NCBI GenBank assembly: GCA_021846945.1
Contig: JAJZVZ010000044.1
Span: 1 to 32,363 of the forward strand
Origin: Acidobacteriota bacterium
GTDB taxonomy: Bacteria; Acidobacteriota; Terriglobia; Terriglobales; Acidobacteriaceae
Length of the DNA: 32,363 nt
Direction: 5' to 3'
A model generated the notes under the pieces. That model worked only from the letters and a program-made list of their open reading frames with translations, did no database searches and was not told the origin of the DNA. The position numbers and the translations under genes were made by a program. This document shows positions 15,010-24,190 of this stretch, piece by piece (position 1 is the first letter of the stretch; every line of letters starts with the position of its first letter).

Positions 15010-16431
15010 TCAGACATTAAGCTCATAGCCTTCCTCACCGTGCTGGGAGAGGTCAAGGCCCATATGTTCGTCGGCAGGCGAGAGGCGCAGGCCCAGCGTC
15101 TTGTCTACAACGAACAGCAGAATGAGCGTGCCAACGATGGCGAGCAGCCAGCCGATTCCCATGGCGATGCTCTGGTTGAGAACCTGGTGCCAGTTGCCGT
15201 CGATGGCGCCGGTGGGCCTGGGATGACCGGCGGCGTCTTTGCCGAAGACGGCGTTGATGGCGCTCGAAGCAAACAGGCCGGTCAGAAGCGCGCCCATGGT
15301 TCCGCCCATGCCGTGAACGCCGAACGCATCCAGCGAGTCATCGTAACCATAGTACTTTTTGACCTTGAAGACCATGATGCAGCAGACTACACCGGCAATG
15401 AAGCCGATGACCAGCGCGGACATGGGCTGGACGAAGCCGGAGGCCTGGGTAATAGTGGCCAGTCCCGCCACAGCGCCGGAGATGCCGCCGAGCGCGGTGG
15501 GTTTGCCGTTCAGCTTCCACTCTACGAGGGTCCAGCTCAGGGCTGCCGCGGCCGCGGCGAACTGGGTGTTGATGAAGGCGCTGGTGGCCAGCGGACCGGC
15601 CGAGAGCGCGCTGCCGGCGTTAAAGCCGAACCATCCCACCCACAAGAGGCAGGCGCCGATAAAGCTGAGGACCATCGAGTGGGGCGCCATGTTGTCGTGA
15701 GGATATCCGGCGCGCTTGCCGAGATAAATGGCGGCTACGAGGGCCGAGACACCGCTGGTAATGTGGACGACGGTGCCGCCAGCAAAGTCGAGGCAGGGCC
15801 AGCGCCCGCCGGCGATGTTCAAGATGCCTCCAACGCCCCAGACCATGTGCGCCATCGGACAGTAGACCAGCAGCGACCATAGCGAGAGAAAGACAGCCAT
15901 GGAACCGAATTTGACACGCTCGGCAAAGGCCCCGGTGATGAGCGCAGGGGTAATGATGGCGAACATGAGCTGGTAGACCATGAAGGTCTGCTCAGGAATC
16001 GTCGGTGCGTAATCGGCGTCAGGAGCGAGACCGACGCCATGCAAAAAGAGGTGTTCAAATCCGCCGATGAATCCGTTGCCATGCCCGAAGGCCAGCGAGT
16101 ATCCGGCAATTGCCCACAGGATCGTGATCAGACCCATCATGGCGAAGCTTTGCATCATGGTGCCAAGAATGTTCTTGCGCCGGACCAGGCCGCCATAGAA
16201 GAGGGTAAGGCCGGGGCCGGTCATGAGCAGTACAAGCGCGGCGGAAACCAGCACCCAGGCATTATCGCCGGCTAATTGGGCGCTGCGGATGGCCTGCTGC
16301 AGGGCCGCAAACTGAGCCTGCGTCACCGGGGCCTGAGCGGCCGTGGCAGCGGCGTGGGCCTGTCCGGCGGCAAAGGCGGGTAGGCCCAGAACGGCAGGCA
16401 GGAGCAAGAGTTGAGAACAGCGACGGTACAT
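15010..16431 (-). CDS. amtB: Ammonium transporter AmtB, copy 2
   Basis: 473 aa, with a signal peptide (MYRRCSQLLLLPAVLGLPAFAAGQAHA), eleven membrane segments, the signature LDFAGGTVVHITSGVSALVAA (first pore His) and FGVHGMGGTMGALLTG (second pore His), and a C-terminal LSPADEHMGLDLSQHGEEGYELNV tail. I chose ATG 16431 because the signal peptide starts there; the frame stays open to 16572, but that sequence is Arg/Ser-rich and does not look coding. An extra loop segment, FGKDAAGHPRPTGAIDGNW, replaces the shorter FGKNAPTGAVDGHW of copy 1. It is transcribed before glnK copy 2. Confidence 0.95.
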   Translation of the reverse strand: MYRRCSQLLLLPAVLGLPAFAAGQAHAAATAAQAPVTQAQFAALQQAIRSAQLAGDNAWVLVSAALVLLMTGPGLTLFYGGLVRRKNILGTMMQSFAMMGLITILWAIAGYSLAFGHGNGFIGGFEHLFLHGVGLAPDADYAPTIPEQTFMVYQLMFAIITPALITGAFAERVKFGSMAVFLSLWSLLVYCPMAHMVWGVGGILNIAGGRWPCLDFAGGTVVHITSGVSALVAAIYLGKRAGYPHDNMAPHSMVLSFIGACLLWVGWFGFNAGSALSAGPLATSAFINTQFAAAAAALSWTLVEWKLNGKPTALGGISGAVAGLATITQASGFVQPMSALVIGFIAGVVCCIMVFKVKKYYGYDDSLDAFGVHGMGGTMGALLTGLFASSAINAVFGKDAAGHPRPTGAIDGNWHQVLNQSIAMGIGWLLAIVGTLILLFVVDKTLGLRLSPADEHMGLDLSQHGEEGYELNV

Positions 16432-16771
16432 GACGATTCGGCTCCGTAAGGGACGTAAACGTGCGAAATTGCGGGAGAAACTGCTGGGATTTGCGGCGGT
16501 CTGCTGCCAGTTTCTGGATGCTCGCCTCAGGTCGCAACCAACCCGGTCCGGAAGATCCCGGATACAGGCCACAGGAGATGAGCAGGAAGATTACCCTATG
16601 GCGTCATTCTCATCAATTACCGGGCAGGAACGCAAGTATTTCGCTGAATCATGATGGTTTTTTCATTGTGGGCGTGCTATAGGCGCAGCGGGCGCGGTGG
16701 CCGGATCTGGAGATTGGCGTGGCGCCGAATCGCCAAAGCTGGCGTCCGTGCAGTTGCCGGGCCAGAGGCGT
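16432..16771. other. Divergent promoter region between amtB copy 2 and nuoB-like gene
   Basis: 340 bp without a supportable gene between divergently transcribed genes. On the + strand an extended -10-like sequence, TGCTATAGG (16676-16683 region), lies about 90 nt upstream of the nuoB-like start, with no good -35. I found no sigma-54 (TGGCAC-N5-TTGCA) element reading toward amtB. Confidence 0.4.
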
Positions 16772-17359
16772 ATGATCGAGGATATGGCGGAAATTGTTGA
16801 ACGGGACCGTTACTTGTTTGGAGCGCTGGACAGCAGCGCGAAAAACCGTATCAAGATCAAGGAAGCGAGTTACGGCTTTGAAGCGCCGGAGGGCGTGTTT
16901 CTGACCACGCTGGATTTTGCTGTGAACTGGATTCGCAAGAGTTCGGTGTGGCCCATGACCTTTGGGCTGGCGTGCTGCGCCATCGAGATGATGTCGATGG
17001 GCGCTTCTCGCTTCGATATCGCGCGGTTCGGCGCGGAAGTCTTCCGGCCCTCGCCGCGTCAGTCAGACCTGATGGTCATCGCGGGCCGGGTTTCGCAGAA
17101 GATGGCGCCTGTGATCCGGCGGCTTTACGATCAGATGCCCGAGCCCAAGTGGGTGATTTCGATGGGAGCCTGCGCGACATCCGGTGGGGTTTTCAACAAC
17201 TACGCGCTGGTGCAGGGCGTGAATCAGGTCATCCCTGTGGATGTTTATGTTCCGGGATGTCCGCCGCGTCCCGAGCAACTCATGTACGCGATTACGCTTC
17301 TCCAAGAGAAGATACAAAACGAGCCGCGGAGTCTTCTCAAGACCCTGAATGCAGGTTGA
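16772..17359 (+). CDS. nuoB: NADH-quinone oxidoreductase subunit B (NuoB), standalone gene
   Basis: 195 aa, the PSST subunit of complex I, which holds the terminal Fe-S cluster N2 next to the quinone site. The N2 ligands are visible: Cys68-Cys69 (LACCAIEMM), Cys134 (GACATSGG) and Cys163 (PGCPPRPEQ). The conserved stretches [22 protein letters not shown] and [25 protein letters not shown] are intact, so it should be functional. Starts at 16772 (AGAGG just upstream) or 16784 are plausible; the frame is open back to 16697 but without the family's N-terminus. No other nuo gene flanks it, although nuoB normally lies in a nuoA-N operon, so it is either a detached or an extra copy. Confidence 0.92.
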   Translation: MIEDMAEIVERDRYLFGALDSSAKNRIKIKEASYGFEAPEGVFLTTLDFAVNWIRKSSVWPMTFGLACCAIEMMSMGASRFDIARFGAEVFRPSPRQSDLMVIAGRVSQKMAPVIRRLYDQMPEPKWVISMGACATSGGVFNNYALVQGVNQVIPVDVYVPGCPPRPEQLMYAITLLQEKIQNEPRSLLKTLNAG

Positions 17360-17778
17360 GTTCGGAGTGTCCGCGTGCAACTGCTCGTTGCATCGATTTT
17401 CCACCGATTGGCTGCGAGAGTGAGATTCTTTGAAAAGTCAACCTGACTCATTGGTCATCAGTTCCGCCTGTCCTATGGTGATGCAAATACCCATAGGAAG
17501 TTGCGGACCACGACATTCATCGTGAAATATAGAGCGGCCAATGGCGCGTGGAAACAGAAGCGTGCCGTGGCCGCGCGAGGCGCATACGGGAGAGGCCGGC
17601 CCAGGATATGCGCTGATTGAAGGACGACAAGAGCCGGGTCCGGAAGTACCAATACCAGGTTCGCTGTTACAAGGCTCTTGGCTGAATGAGCTTTTCCGTT
17701 CTCCGCAGCGGACGAAGCTTCGGATGACAGCGTAGCGCTTATCGTTACTTCAGATTTCTTTCCTGGCGCATGGCGCTT
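17360..17778. other. Convergent intergenic region between nuoB-like and proline dehydrogenase genes
   Basis: 419 bp with no supportable gene; a 64-aa + strand frame (17541-17735) has no family resemblance. It holds an 8-bp inverted repeat with a 12-nt loop (17471-17498) and a 10-bp palindrome CGAAGCTTCG (17713-17722). Either could help end transcription from the two convergent genes, but neither has a T-run. Confidence 0.45.
17471..17498. repeat. Inverted repeat (8-bp stem), possible terminator or binding site
   Basis: TCCTATGG (17471-17478) and CCATAGGA (17491-17498) are perfect reverse complements around a 12-nt loop, about 110 nt downstream of the nuoB-like stop. There is no T-run after either arm, so an intrinsic terminator is not secure. 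A protein-binding site is the alternative. Confidence 0.35.
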
Positions 17779-18705
17779 TCAGGACCGGAAGAAGTTTCTG
17801 GCCAGGAAAACGAGATTTGCCGGCCGCTCGGCCAGCCTGCGCATGAAGTAGGGATACCAATCGGGACCAAAGGGAACATAAACGCGCACATTGTAGCCCT
17901 CGGAGACCAGGGCGCTTTGCAGGTCACGGCGCACTCCGTAGAGCATTTGAAATTCGAAGCGGTCGCGGCTGATGCGTTTCAGTTCCGCAAGCGACTTTGC
18001 AGCGGCAATCATGTGCTCATCGTGCGTTGCCAGAGCGTGATAGATGGGGCTTTCCAGCAGCATCCGTGCCAGCAATACGTAGTTGGCGTCAACCTGGGCC
18101 TTCTGCGGAAAAGCGACATCGTGCGGTTCGTTGTAGGCTCCCTTGCAGAGCCGCACCCGTATCCCGTCGGCCAGCAACTGCTCAATATCCGCCTGCGAGC
18201 GGTAGAGATAGGCCTGGATCACCACGCCGATCGAGCCGCGCAGGGCAGGCAGGGCATGGACGCGGCGCACAATGTCCAGGGTCGTCTGCGTCAACCGCGA
18301 CTCTTCCATGTCGATGCGGACAAAGCTGCCCACCGCCTGTGCATGCCGGGTGAGATTCAAAGCAATGCTTTCGGCCAGGTCACGGGACAGTTGCAAGCCC
18401 ATTTGCGTGAGCTTCACGCTGATATTGGCCTTCAGTTTGCGCGCTGAGATTGCGTCCAGTAGCTTGTGGTAGACGTCCGCCGCCAGATGGGCCTCCATTT
18501 CGGAGGTTACGCTTTCACCCAGCGAGTCCAGGGTAACGGCCATGCCCTGCCGGTTGACTGCGTCGGCAACCCGGAGCGCGTCTTCCAGTTCCATGCCGGC
18601 CACGAACCGTGAACTGAGCCGCGTGCCCACGCGGGAGTGCTCGCAGAAGCCTCGCAAGGCGCGATTGCGCGAGAGCGCGATCAGCGTAGAGCGCATTACA
18701 GGCAT
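17779..18705 (-). CDS. Proline dehydrogenase, monofunctional (ProDH)
   Basis: Flavin enzyme that oxidises proline to pyrroline-5-carboxylate, 308 aa, the length of monofunctional bacterial ProDH. Family motifs of the FAD-binding TIM barrel are in order: NISVKLTQMG, FVRIDMEES, VIQAYLYRSQ, VRLCKGAYNEP, ATHDEHMI, FEFQMLYGVR, and the C-terminal RVYVPFGPDWYPYFMRRLAERPAN that contacts proline and the flavin. No pyrroline-5-carboxylate dehydrogenase gene is nearby. It probably stands alone: the nuoB-like gene converges on it and the upstream GH27 gene lies about 165 nt away. Confidence 0.95.
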   Translation of the reverse strand: MPVMRSTLIALSRNRALRGFCEHSRVGTRLSSRFVAGMELEDALRVADAVNRQGMAVTLDSLGESVTSEMEAHLAADVYHKLLDAISARKLKANISVKLTQMGLQLSRDLAESIALNLTRHAQAVGSFVRIDMEESRLTQTTLDIVRRVHALPALRGSIGVVIQAYLYRSQADIEQLLADGIRVRLCKGAYNEPHDVAFPQKAQVDANYVLLARMLLESPIYHALATHDEHMIAAAKSLAELKRISRDRFEFQMLYGVRRDLQSALVSEGYNVRVYVPFGPDWYPYFMRRLAERPANLVFLARNFFRS

Positions 18706-18870
18706 CGGACGGACCTTTCAAACGGAGCGTTAACCACAGGCTTATCAGCCAAACGTACAGTTTCGCACAATCTACCGCCTCTGGCATGTTCATGGAGCAC
18801 ATGGCTTGCTTCCCCGGGTTTACCAGCCAGATTCCCGGTGTCTGCGAACCCATTGCGCGCCCCATCGTGG

Positions 18871-20241
18871 CTATTGCACCTGGTAAAGTGTGCTGCCATG
18901 TGGCGGTAATGTCACGGCGACGGTACCGGCGGCTTTCGCCCTGTGCCCATCCCACACGTTCCGCATTTCCCTAGCGCCGTGCGCGCCCAGCGCGGCCCAC
19001 GTGAAATGCAGCGTCACCGGGTAGTCGTCCAGGTTGAATAGAGCGAAGTATTGCTTTGCACGGCCCGCTCCAACAGAAGCTTCCCATACCCGCGCATGAT
19101 CAAAACCCGCCGGCAAGTCCTTGATGGGGTGACTTTCCGCGGCATGCTGATTGATGGAGAGCACCTCGCGATTTGTAATCAGCGACCGCGTAAAATCGTC
19201 CAGCCGGGTTAGGTTTGCTCCCAGGATGAGCGGCGACCGCGCGAAAGTCCATAGCGTGAACTCGGTCCGCTGCTCGTCGTGCGTTTCATGCGACTGACGC
19301 GGCTGACCCCATCCGGGATGCGGTCCCAGCCATCCCCAGGGCAGCATGTCCTCGTCCGGCCAGTTGCCGGGTTTGGCGTAGGGCGACCATTCGGCAAGGC
19401 GGTCGAAGGCACCCTTGAGGCCAAAAGGAAACCCGCCGTGCCCGGGTTTGTGCTCGGTCGTCCACACGTCCCAATGATCGTTGGAAATCCGCCACATCTG
19501 CGCATACTTGCCAACTTCGGCTGCGTTTGCCAGCGCCGTGGGTCCCGGCGAAAGGCTCAGCACGATGGGGCGTCCCGTCTTGCGAATGGCTTCCGCAATC
19601 TGCCGAATCTCGGTAGGCCGGTAGGGCCCGTAGCTGATGCAGTCCACTTTGATGAAGTCAATATCCCAGGACGCGTACATCTTCATCATCGAGTCGTAAT
19701 AGGCCTGGCCGGCGGTGTTGTCCTTTATGCCCCAGTTACCGTGATTCCACGGACAGGGACTGGTGGTGTCAGCCGCTTCCTGCGCGGTGTAATGCGTGCC
19801 CGCGATGGGCAGGTTGGCCGCCACCACCTGGCGCGGAATTCCACGCACGATGTGAATGCCAAATTTGAGCCCCTGGGCATGAACCCAGTCGGCCAGCGGC
19901 TTGAAGCCGGCTCCGTTTGCCGCCGAGGGAAAACGATCCGGGGCGGGAATCAGCAACCCGTTCCCATTCCACCGATACTGCTGTTGCTCCACATCTTTGC
20001 TAAAGGGATTTGCCATGTACCATCCCTCGTCGATGACCGCGTATTGCCATCCATACTGTTTGAGCCTGGCCAGCACCGTGGCGTTGGCCTTAAACTGCGC
20101 TTCATCGATGGTCAGCCCGTAGGCGTCCCAACTGTTCCACCCCATCGGAGGCGTTGGCGCGAGCATCTGTGCATGGCTGAGGGTGGCGGCGGAAAGCATG
20201 GCGGCGAAGACGGCGGGCAGAAAGCGTTTGCTCCTGAACAT
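18871..20241 (-). CDS. Exported GH27 alpha-galactosidase-type glycoside hydrolase
   Basis: 456 aa with a Sec signal peptide (about residues 1-24, ending LSHAQ). The GH27 barrel starts with PTPPMGWNSWDAYG and continues with YAVIDEGWY. The likely nucleophile is Asp200 in DFIKVDCISYG and the likely acid/base Asp255 in WRISNDHWDVW, matching the human alpha-Gal A pair by position. A C-terminal beta-sandwich (about 375-456) ends in a LPPHGSTLYQV stretch typical of the family. The HIVRGIPRQ loop is seen in a bacterial subgroup whose substrates may include alpha-galactosides or related alpha/beta-linked sugars. It is transcribed divergently from the three-gene exported enzyme set at 20322 onward, separated by only 80 bp, so they may share control. 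Confidence 0.93.
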   Translation of the reverse strand: MFRSKRFLPAVFAAMLSAATLSHAQMLAPTPPMGWNSWDAYGLTIDEAQFKANATVLARLKQYGWQYAVIDEGWYMANPFSKDVEQQQYRWNGNGLLIPAPDRFPSAANGAGFKPLADWVHAQGLKFGIHIVRGIPRQVVAANLPIAGTHYTAQEAADTTSPCPWNHGNWGIKDNTAGQAYYDSMMKMYASWDIDFIKVDCISYGPYRPTEIRQIAEAIRKTGRPIVLSLSPGPTALANAAEVGKYAQMWRISNDHWDVWTTEHKPGHGGFPFGLKGAFDRLAEWSPYAKPGNWPDEDMLPWGWLGPHPGWGQPRQSHETHDEQRTEFTLWTFARSPLILGANLTRLDDFTRSLITNREVLSINQHAAESHPIKDLPAGFDHARVWEASVGAGRAKQYFALFNLDDYPVTLHFTWAALGAHGAREMRNVWDGHRAKAAGTVAVTLPPHGSTLYQVQ

Positions 20242-20321
20242 GCGTCAACGTATAGCACAATCCAATCGGTCATGGGGAGACATCGTTCACTGTTGGCATC
20301 CGGTTCCATCGCGCAAGTACA

Positions 20322-22544
20322 ATGGCGGGCATGAATCGGCCACCGTATACCCGCCGTGAGTTTTTGCAATCCACGGCCGCCGCCGGCTCCGGCGCCGCGC
20401 TTGCCCGCGTTGCCCCCGGAGCCTTGTGGGGCCAGGCTCCATCCGCGCTTGCTTCCGTGTCCGTCCCGGCGTGGGCTTCGCGCCCGATGCGCTGGTTCCA
20501 GCTCACGCTGGTGGAGAATGATCCCGTCCACTACGACCCAGCCTTCTGGCTCGACTACTTCAAGCGCACGCGCTCAGAGGGTGTCTGCCTGAGCGGGGGC
20601 GGCTGCGTGGCCTACTATCCGACTGAAATTCCTTTCCACCACCGCAGCGCGTGGCTCGGCAACCGCGACGTGCTGGGCGAACTGATCACAGGCAGCCGCC
20701 AGCAGGGCATGTCCATCCTGGTCCGCACCGATCCGCACGCCACCTACAACGACGTCAAGCAGGCGCATCCCGACTGGATTGCCGTGGATGCCGAAGGCAG
20801 GCCGCGCCGCCACTGGGCGTCGCCCGAGATGTGGCTGACCTGCGCCTATGGCCCCTACAACTTCGAGTTCATGACCGCGGTGCATAAGGAGATCATGACC
20901 CGCTACCGCGTGGATGGTCTCTTTCATAACCGCTGGGACGGCGAGGGCATCTGCTACTGCGTGCACTGTGTGACGAACTTCCGCGCCGCGACGGGCATGG
21001 ATCTGCCACGCACCACCAGCGCGCAGGATCCGGTCTACCGCGCGTGGCGGCAGTGGCGCGAGCAGTGGCTGATGAGCCTGCTCGACTTGTGGAATGCGAC
21101 GATTCGCGCCGTCAATCCCGATTCCCATGACATTCCCAACGGCGGGAGCGTGGCTCTCGGCAGCCTCGATGTGATTCAGCTTGCCAACCGCGCGCCGATG
21201 CTTGTGGCCGACCGCCAGGGACGCAGCGGCCTTGCCGAGCCGTGGCTGATCGGCAAGGTGGCCAGGGAGTATCGGGCCGTGATGGGCGGCAGGTCTGTCA
21301 TTGGCCTATTCAGCGTGGGTCTGGAGGAGCCTTACCGCTGGAAGGATAGCGTCACGAGCAACGCCGAGATCCGCATCTGGGTCTTCGACGCCATCGCCAA
21401 CGGCATGATTCCCTGGTGCAGCAAGTTTTCAGGAACCCTGCATGACGAGCGCTGGCTCGGCGGCGTCGAAGACATTTACGTGTGGACTGAAAAGAATCGC
21501 CAGTATCTTGCCGAGCGGCAACCGCTGGCGCATGTGGGCATGGTTTACTCCCAGCAGACGGCGTGGAATTACGGCGGCAAAGAGGCGCAGGCCAAGGTGG
21601 AGAACTATGCTCTTGGCTGGTGCCAGGCGCTGATTGAGTCGCGCATTCAATTTGAAATGGTGCATGACCATCTGCTCGACGCCGATCATCTGACGCCTTA
21701 CAAGACGCTCATCCTGCCCAACATTGCCGCGCTCAGCGATGCGCAGTGCGATCAGTTGCGCGCATTCGTCGCCCGCGGCGGCAACCTCATCGCCACTTAT
21801 GAGACAAGCCTCTATGACGCGTCAGGCGCGCGGCGCAAGAACCTGGGTCTGGCCGATCTCTTCGGCGTCGATTGGACGGGAAAGCAGGAAGGGCCGATGC
21901 GCAACTCCTACATTCGTCTTGAGCACAAAGCGCTGCCGCACAGCCCGTTCTTCGCCGGCCTTGAGGATGCCCCGCGCATCATCAACGGTGTCTATAGGAT
22001 TGAAGTGACGCCGCGCGAGAAATTCGCTGAGACGCCTTTCACGCTCATCCCCAGCTATCCTGACCTTCCCATGGAGGAGGTCTACCCGCGTGTGCCGCGC
22101 ACCGATATTTCGTGCCTGTATCTGCGCCAGCCAGCCGGGCGAGTGGCTTATTTTCCCTTCGAGATTGATCGCACTTTCTGGGACGTGCTCTGCGCTGATC
22201 ATCTGAAGATGATGCGCAACACCCTCCGGTGGACTACCAGCGAGCCGCAGGCCGTTGAAGTGGAGGGCCCGGGCTTGCTTGAAGTGACCGCATGGCGGAA
22301 TCCGGCGTCGTTCACCGTCCATCTTGTGAATCTCACCAATCCAATGACGATGAAGGGGCCGTATCGCGACTTCTATGCGGTGGGACCGCTCACCGTGAAG
22401 CTTAAACTGCCGGCTGCTGTGCGCGCCAGACAGGCGCGGTTGCTGGTCGCCGATAAGCCTGTTGCCATGGAATGGTCGGGGTCTGCGCTCACGTTGCATG
22501 TGCCTTCGGTCCTCGATCACGAGGTTGTGGCCATCGACATATAA
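20322..22544 (+). CDS. Tat-exported putative glycoside hydrolase (GHL6-like barrel with beta-galactosidase trimerisation-like domain)
   Basis: 740 aa. A twin-arginine signal (TRREFLQ, Arg11-Arg12, then an Ala-rich stretch) directs Tat export. Residues about 55-400 resemble the hypothetical glycosyl hydrolase 6 TIM barrel: MRWFQLTLVE, SILVRTDPHA, YRVDGLFHNRWDGEG, and a Cys triad C211-x-C213-x2-C216 that probably binds a metal, as in GH42 relatives. Residues about 405-560 resemble the GATase-like beta-galactosidase trimerisation domain (LAHVGMVYSQQTAWNYGG, ILPNIAALSDAQCDQLRAFVARGGNLIATYETS). A C-terminal beta-domain follows. ATG 20331 is an equally good start. The substrate is unknown. The next gene starts 29 nt after its stop. 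Confidence 0.82.
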   Translation: MAGMNRPPYTRREFLQSTAAAGSGAALARVAPGALWGQAPSALASVSVPAWASRPMRWFQLTLVENDPVHYDPAFWLDYFKRTRSEGVCLSGGGCVAYYPTEIPFHHRSAWLGNRDVLGELITGSRQQGMSILVRTDPHATYNDVKQAHPDWIAVDAEGRPRRHWASPEMWLTCAYGPYNFEFMTAVHKEIMTRYRVDGLFHNRWDGEGICYCVHCVTNFRAATGMDLPRTTSAQDPVYRAWRQWREQWLMSLLDLWNATIRAVNPDSHDIPNGGSVALGSLDVIQLANRAPMLVADRQGRSGLAEPWLIGKVAREYRAVMGGRSVIGLFSVGLEEPYRWKDSVTSNAEIRIWVFDAIANGMIPWCSKFSGTLHDERWLGGVEDIYVWTEKNRQYLAERQPLAHVGMVYSQQTAWNYGGKEAQAKVENYALGWCQALIESRIQFEMVHDHLLDADHLTPYKTLILPNIAALSDAQCDQLRAFVARGGNLIATYETSLYDASGARRKNLGLADLFGVDWTGKQEGPMRNSYIRLEHKALPHSPFFAGLEDAPRIINGVYRIEVTPREKFAETPFTLIPSYPDLPMEEVYPRVPRTDISCLYLRQPAGRVAYFPFEIDRTFWDVLCADHLKMMRNTLRWTTSEPQAVEVEGPGLLEVTAWRNPASFTVHLVNLTNPMTMKGPYRDFYAVGPLTVKLKLPAAVRARQARLLVADKPVAMEWSGSALTLHVPSVLDHEVVAIDI

Positions 22545-22573
22545 TCTCTTCGAGGCTTTTTACCGGGAGCAGA

Positions 22574-24109
22574 ATGAATCGCCGCGAGATGTTGAAGCTC
22601 TCTTCCTATGCTGTGGCCGCGGCTTCGGCGCCAGCGGTTGCCGAATCCGCCGCGCCTTCCGGCGGTGGGATTGTTGCGCGCTGGGATTGTATCGAGCTGT
22701 CCTTTACGGGGCCTGCGTCGGGGAATCCGTTTGTCGATGTCGCTCTTAACGCTTCGCTCCGCCACAAGAACCGCGCGCTTACGGTGGAAGGGTTCTATGA
22801 CGGTGACGACTCGTATAAGGTTCGTTTTATGCCTGACGAACTGGGCGAGTGGACCTGGACGACAGCGAGCAACAATCCGTCGCTCAACGGCAAATCGGGG
22901 GCGTTTCTTTGCGTCGCTCCGGGCGAGGGCAATCGCGGGCCGGTTTCGGTGCGCGACGACTACCACTTTGGCTACGCGGACGGCACGCCCTATGTCGAAT
23001 GCGGCACCACCTGCTACGCATGGGCCTTCCAGGCCAGGGAGACGCAGCGGCAGACCATCGATACGCTCTCGACGTCGCCCTTCAACAAGCTGCGCATGTG
23101 CATCTTTCCCAAGTGGTACGAGTTCAATCGCCAAGAGCCGCCCATGTATCCATTCCCGCGCAGCGGCGGCGTAAATGATTATTCCCGGTTCAATGCGGCC
23201 TACTTCCAGCACTTCGATCGCTTGATCCTCGAACTCCGGCACATCGGCGTGCAAGCTGATCTCATCCTCTTTCATCCTTATGACAAGTGGGGCTATCAGT
23301 CGATGCCGGCAGAAGTGGATGACCGCTATCTGCGCTACGTGATCGCGCGCTTCAGCGCCTATCGCAACGTGTGGTGGTCGCTGGCCAACGAATATGACCT
23401 GATGAAGGCCAAAACCAACACTGATTGGGACCGCTATGCGCGCATCGTTGGCGACTATGATGCGTTCGGCCATCTCCGCTCCATCCACTACTCCCGGCAT
23501 CAGTACGAATACTGGCGCGGCTGGTGCAGTCACGCAGGCGTGCAGGACTCACGCATGGACCTGGGCGCGAGCTGGCGTCAGGACTGGCGCAAACCTCTGG
23601 TCTTCGACGAGTGCAGGTATGAGGGCAACATTGCTTCGCGCTGGGGCAATCTTTCAGGCGACGCCATGACGCGGCGCTTCTGGCAGGCGACGGCGCAGGG
23701 AGCCTACTGCGGCCACGGCGAGACGTACCTCTGGCCTGACGGCATCCTGTGGTGGTCGCATGGCGGAGTACTTCACGGCACCAGCCCCGCCAGGATCGCT
23801 TTCCTGCGCAAGCTGCTGGAAGAAACCATCGCGCTTGGGACCGGGCCGATAGGCTTTACGTCGGTTGCTGAAGACCCCATGGGCGCGCGCCGAACCAACG
23901 ACTCGGTCATCTTCTATTATTTCGACGAACACCAGCCGGCGGAGCAAACCTACCTGCTGCCCGCGGGCAAAACCTACACCGCCGAGTACATTGATACGCT
24001 CAAGCTCACGCGCACGCCGCTTCCCGGCGAATATTCGGGCAAAGCCACGGTGAAATTACCCGGCACGCCGTGGGGCTCGCTGTGGTTTCGCGAGAAGGGG
24101 GTTGTGTAG
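22574..24109 (+). CDS. Exported DUF5060/DUF4038-type putative glycoside hydrolase (GH-A clan fold)
   Basis: 511 aa. The N-terminus MNRREMLKLSSYAVAAASAP is a Tat-like signal. Residues about 33-115 form a DUF5060-like beta-sandwich (ARWDCIELSFTGP, MPDELGEWTWTT). Residues about 125-420 are a DUF4038-like TIM barrel (DGTPYVECGTTCYAWAFQ). Glu273 (WWSLANEYDLM) is the likely acid/base and Glu346 (PLVFDECRYEG) the likely nucleophile, as in clan GH-A. A C-terminal beta-domain of DUF5605 type ends the protein. ATG 22574 follows GGGAGC closely and starts the signal peptide; upstream sequence in this frame lies in the previous gene. The substrate is unknown; members act on plant or uronic-acid-containing glycans in some systems. 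Confidence 0.85.
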   Translation: MNRREMLKLSSYAVAAASAPAVAESAAPSGGGIVARWDCIELSFTGPASGNPFVDVALNASLRHKNRALTVEGFYDGDDSYKVRFMPDELGEWTWTTASNNPSLNGKSGAFLCVAPGEGNRGPVSVRDDYHFGYADGTPYVECGTTCYAWAFQARETQRQTIDTLSTSPFNKLRMCIFPKWYEFNRQEPPMYPFPRSGGVNDYSRFNAAYFQHFDRLILELRHIGVQADLILFHPYDKWGYQSMPAEVDDRYLRYVIARFSAYRNVWWSLANEYDLMKAKTNTDWDRYARIVGDYDAFGHLRSIHYSRHQYEYWRGWCSHAGVQDSRMDLGASWRQDWRKPLVFDECRYEGNIASRWGNLSGDAMTRRFWQATAQGAYCGHGETYLWPDGILWWSHGGVLHGTSPARIAFLRKLLEETIALGTGPIGFTSVAEDPMGARRTNDSVIFYYFDEHQPAEQTYLLPAGKTYTAEYIDTLKLTRTPLPGEYSGKATVKLPGTPWGSLWFREKGVV

Positions 24110-24190
24110 TGAGAGCGAATGCTTGAATCTTGCATGTCTCTGGGATGCAAGGTATCGACCCTGAAAATGACCAACTGAGGGCCCTAATTC

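Noticed and set aside
14965..15882. Long + strand open frame (305 aa) opposite amtB copy 2
   Set aside because: Same reason: a GC-driven shadow of the second amtB, similar in composition to the shadow at copy 1.
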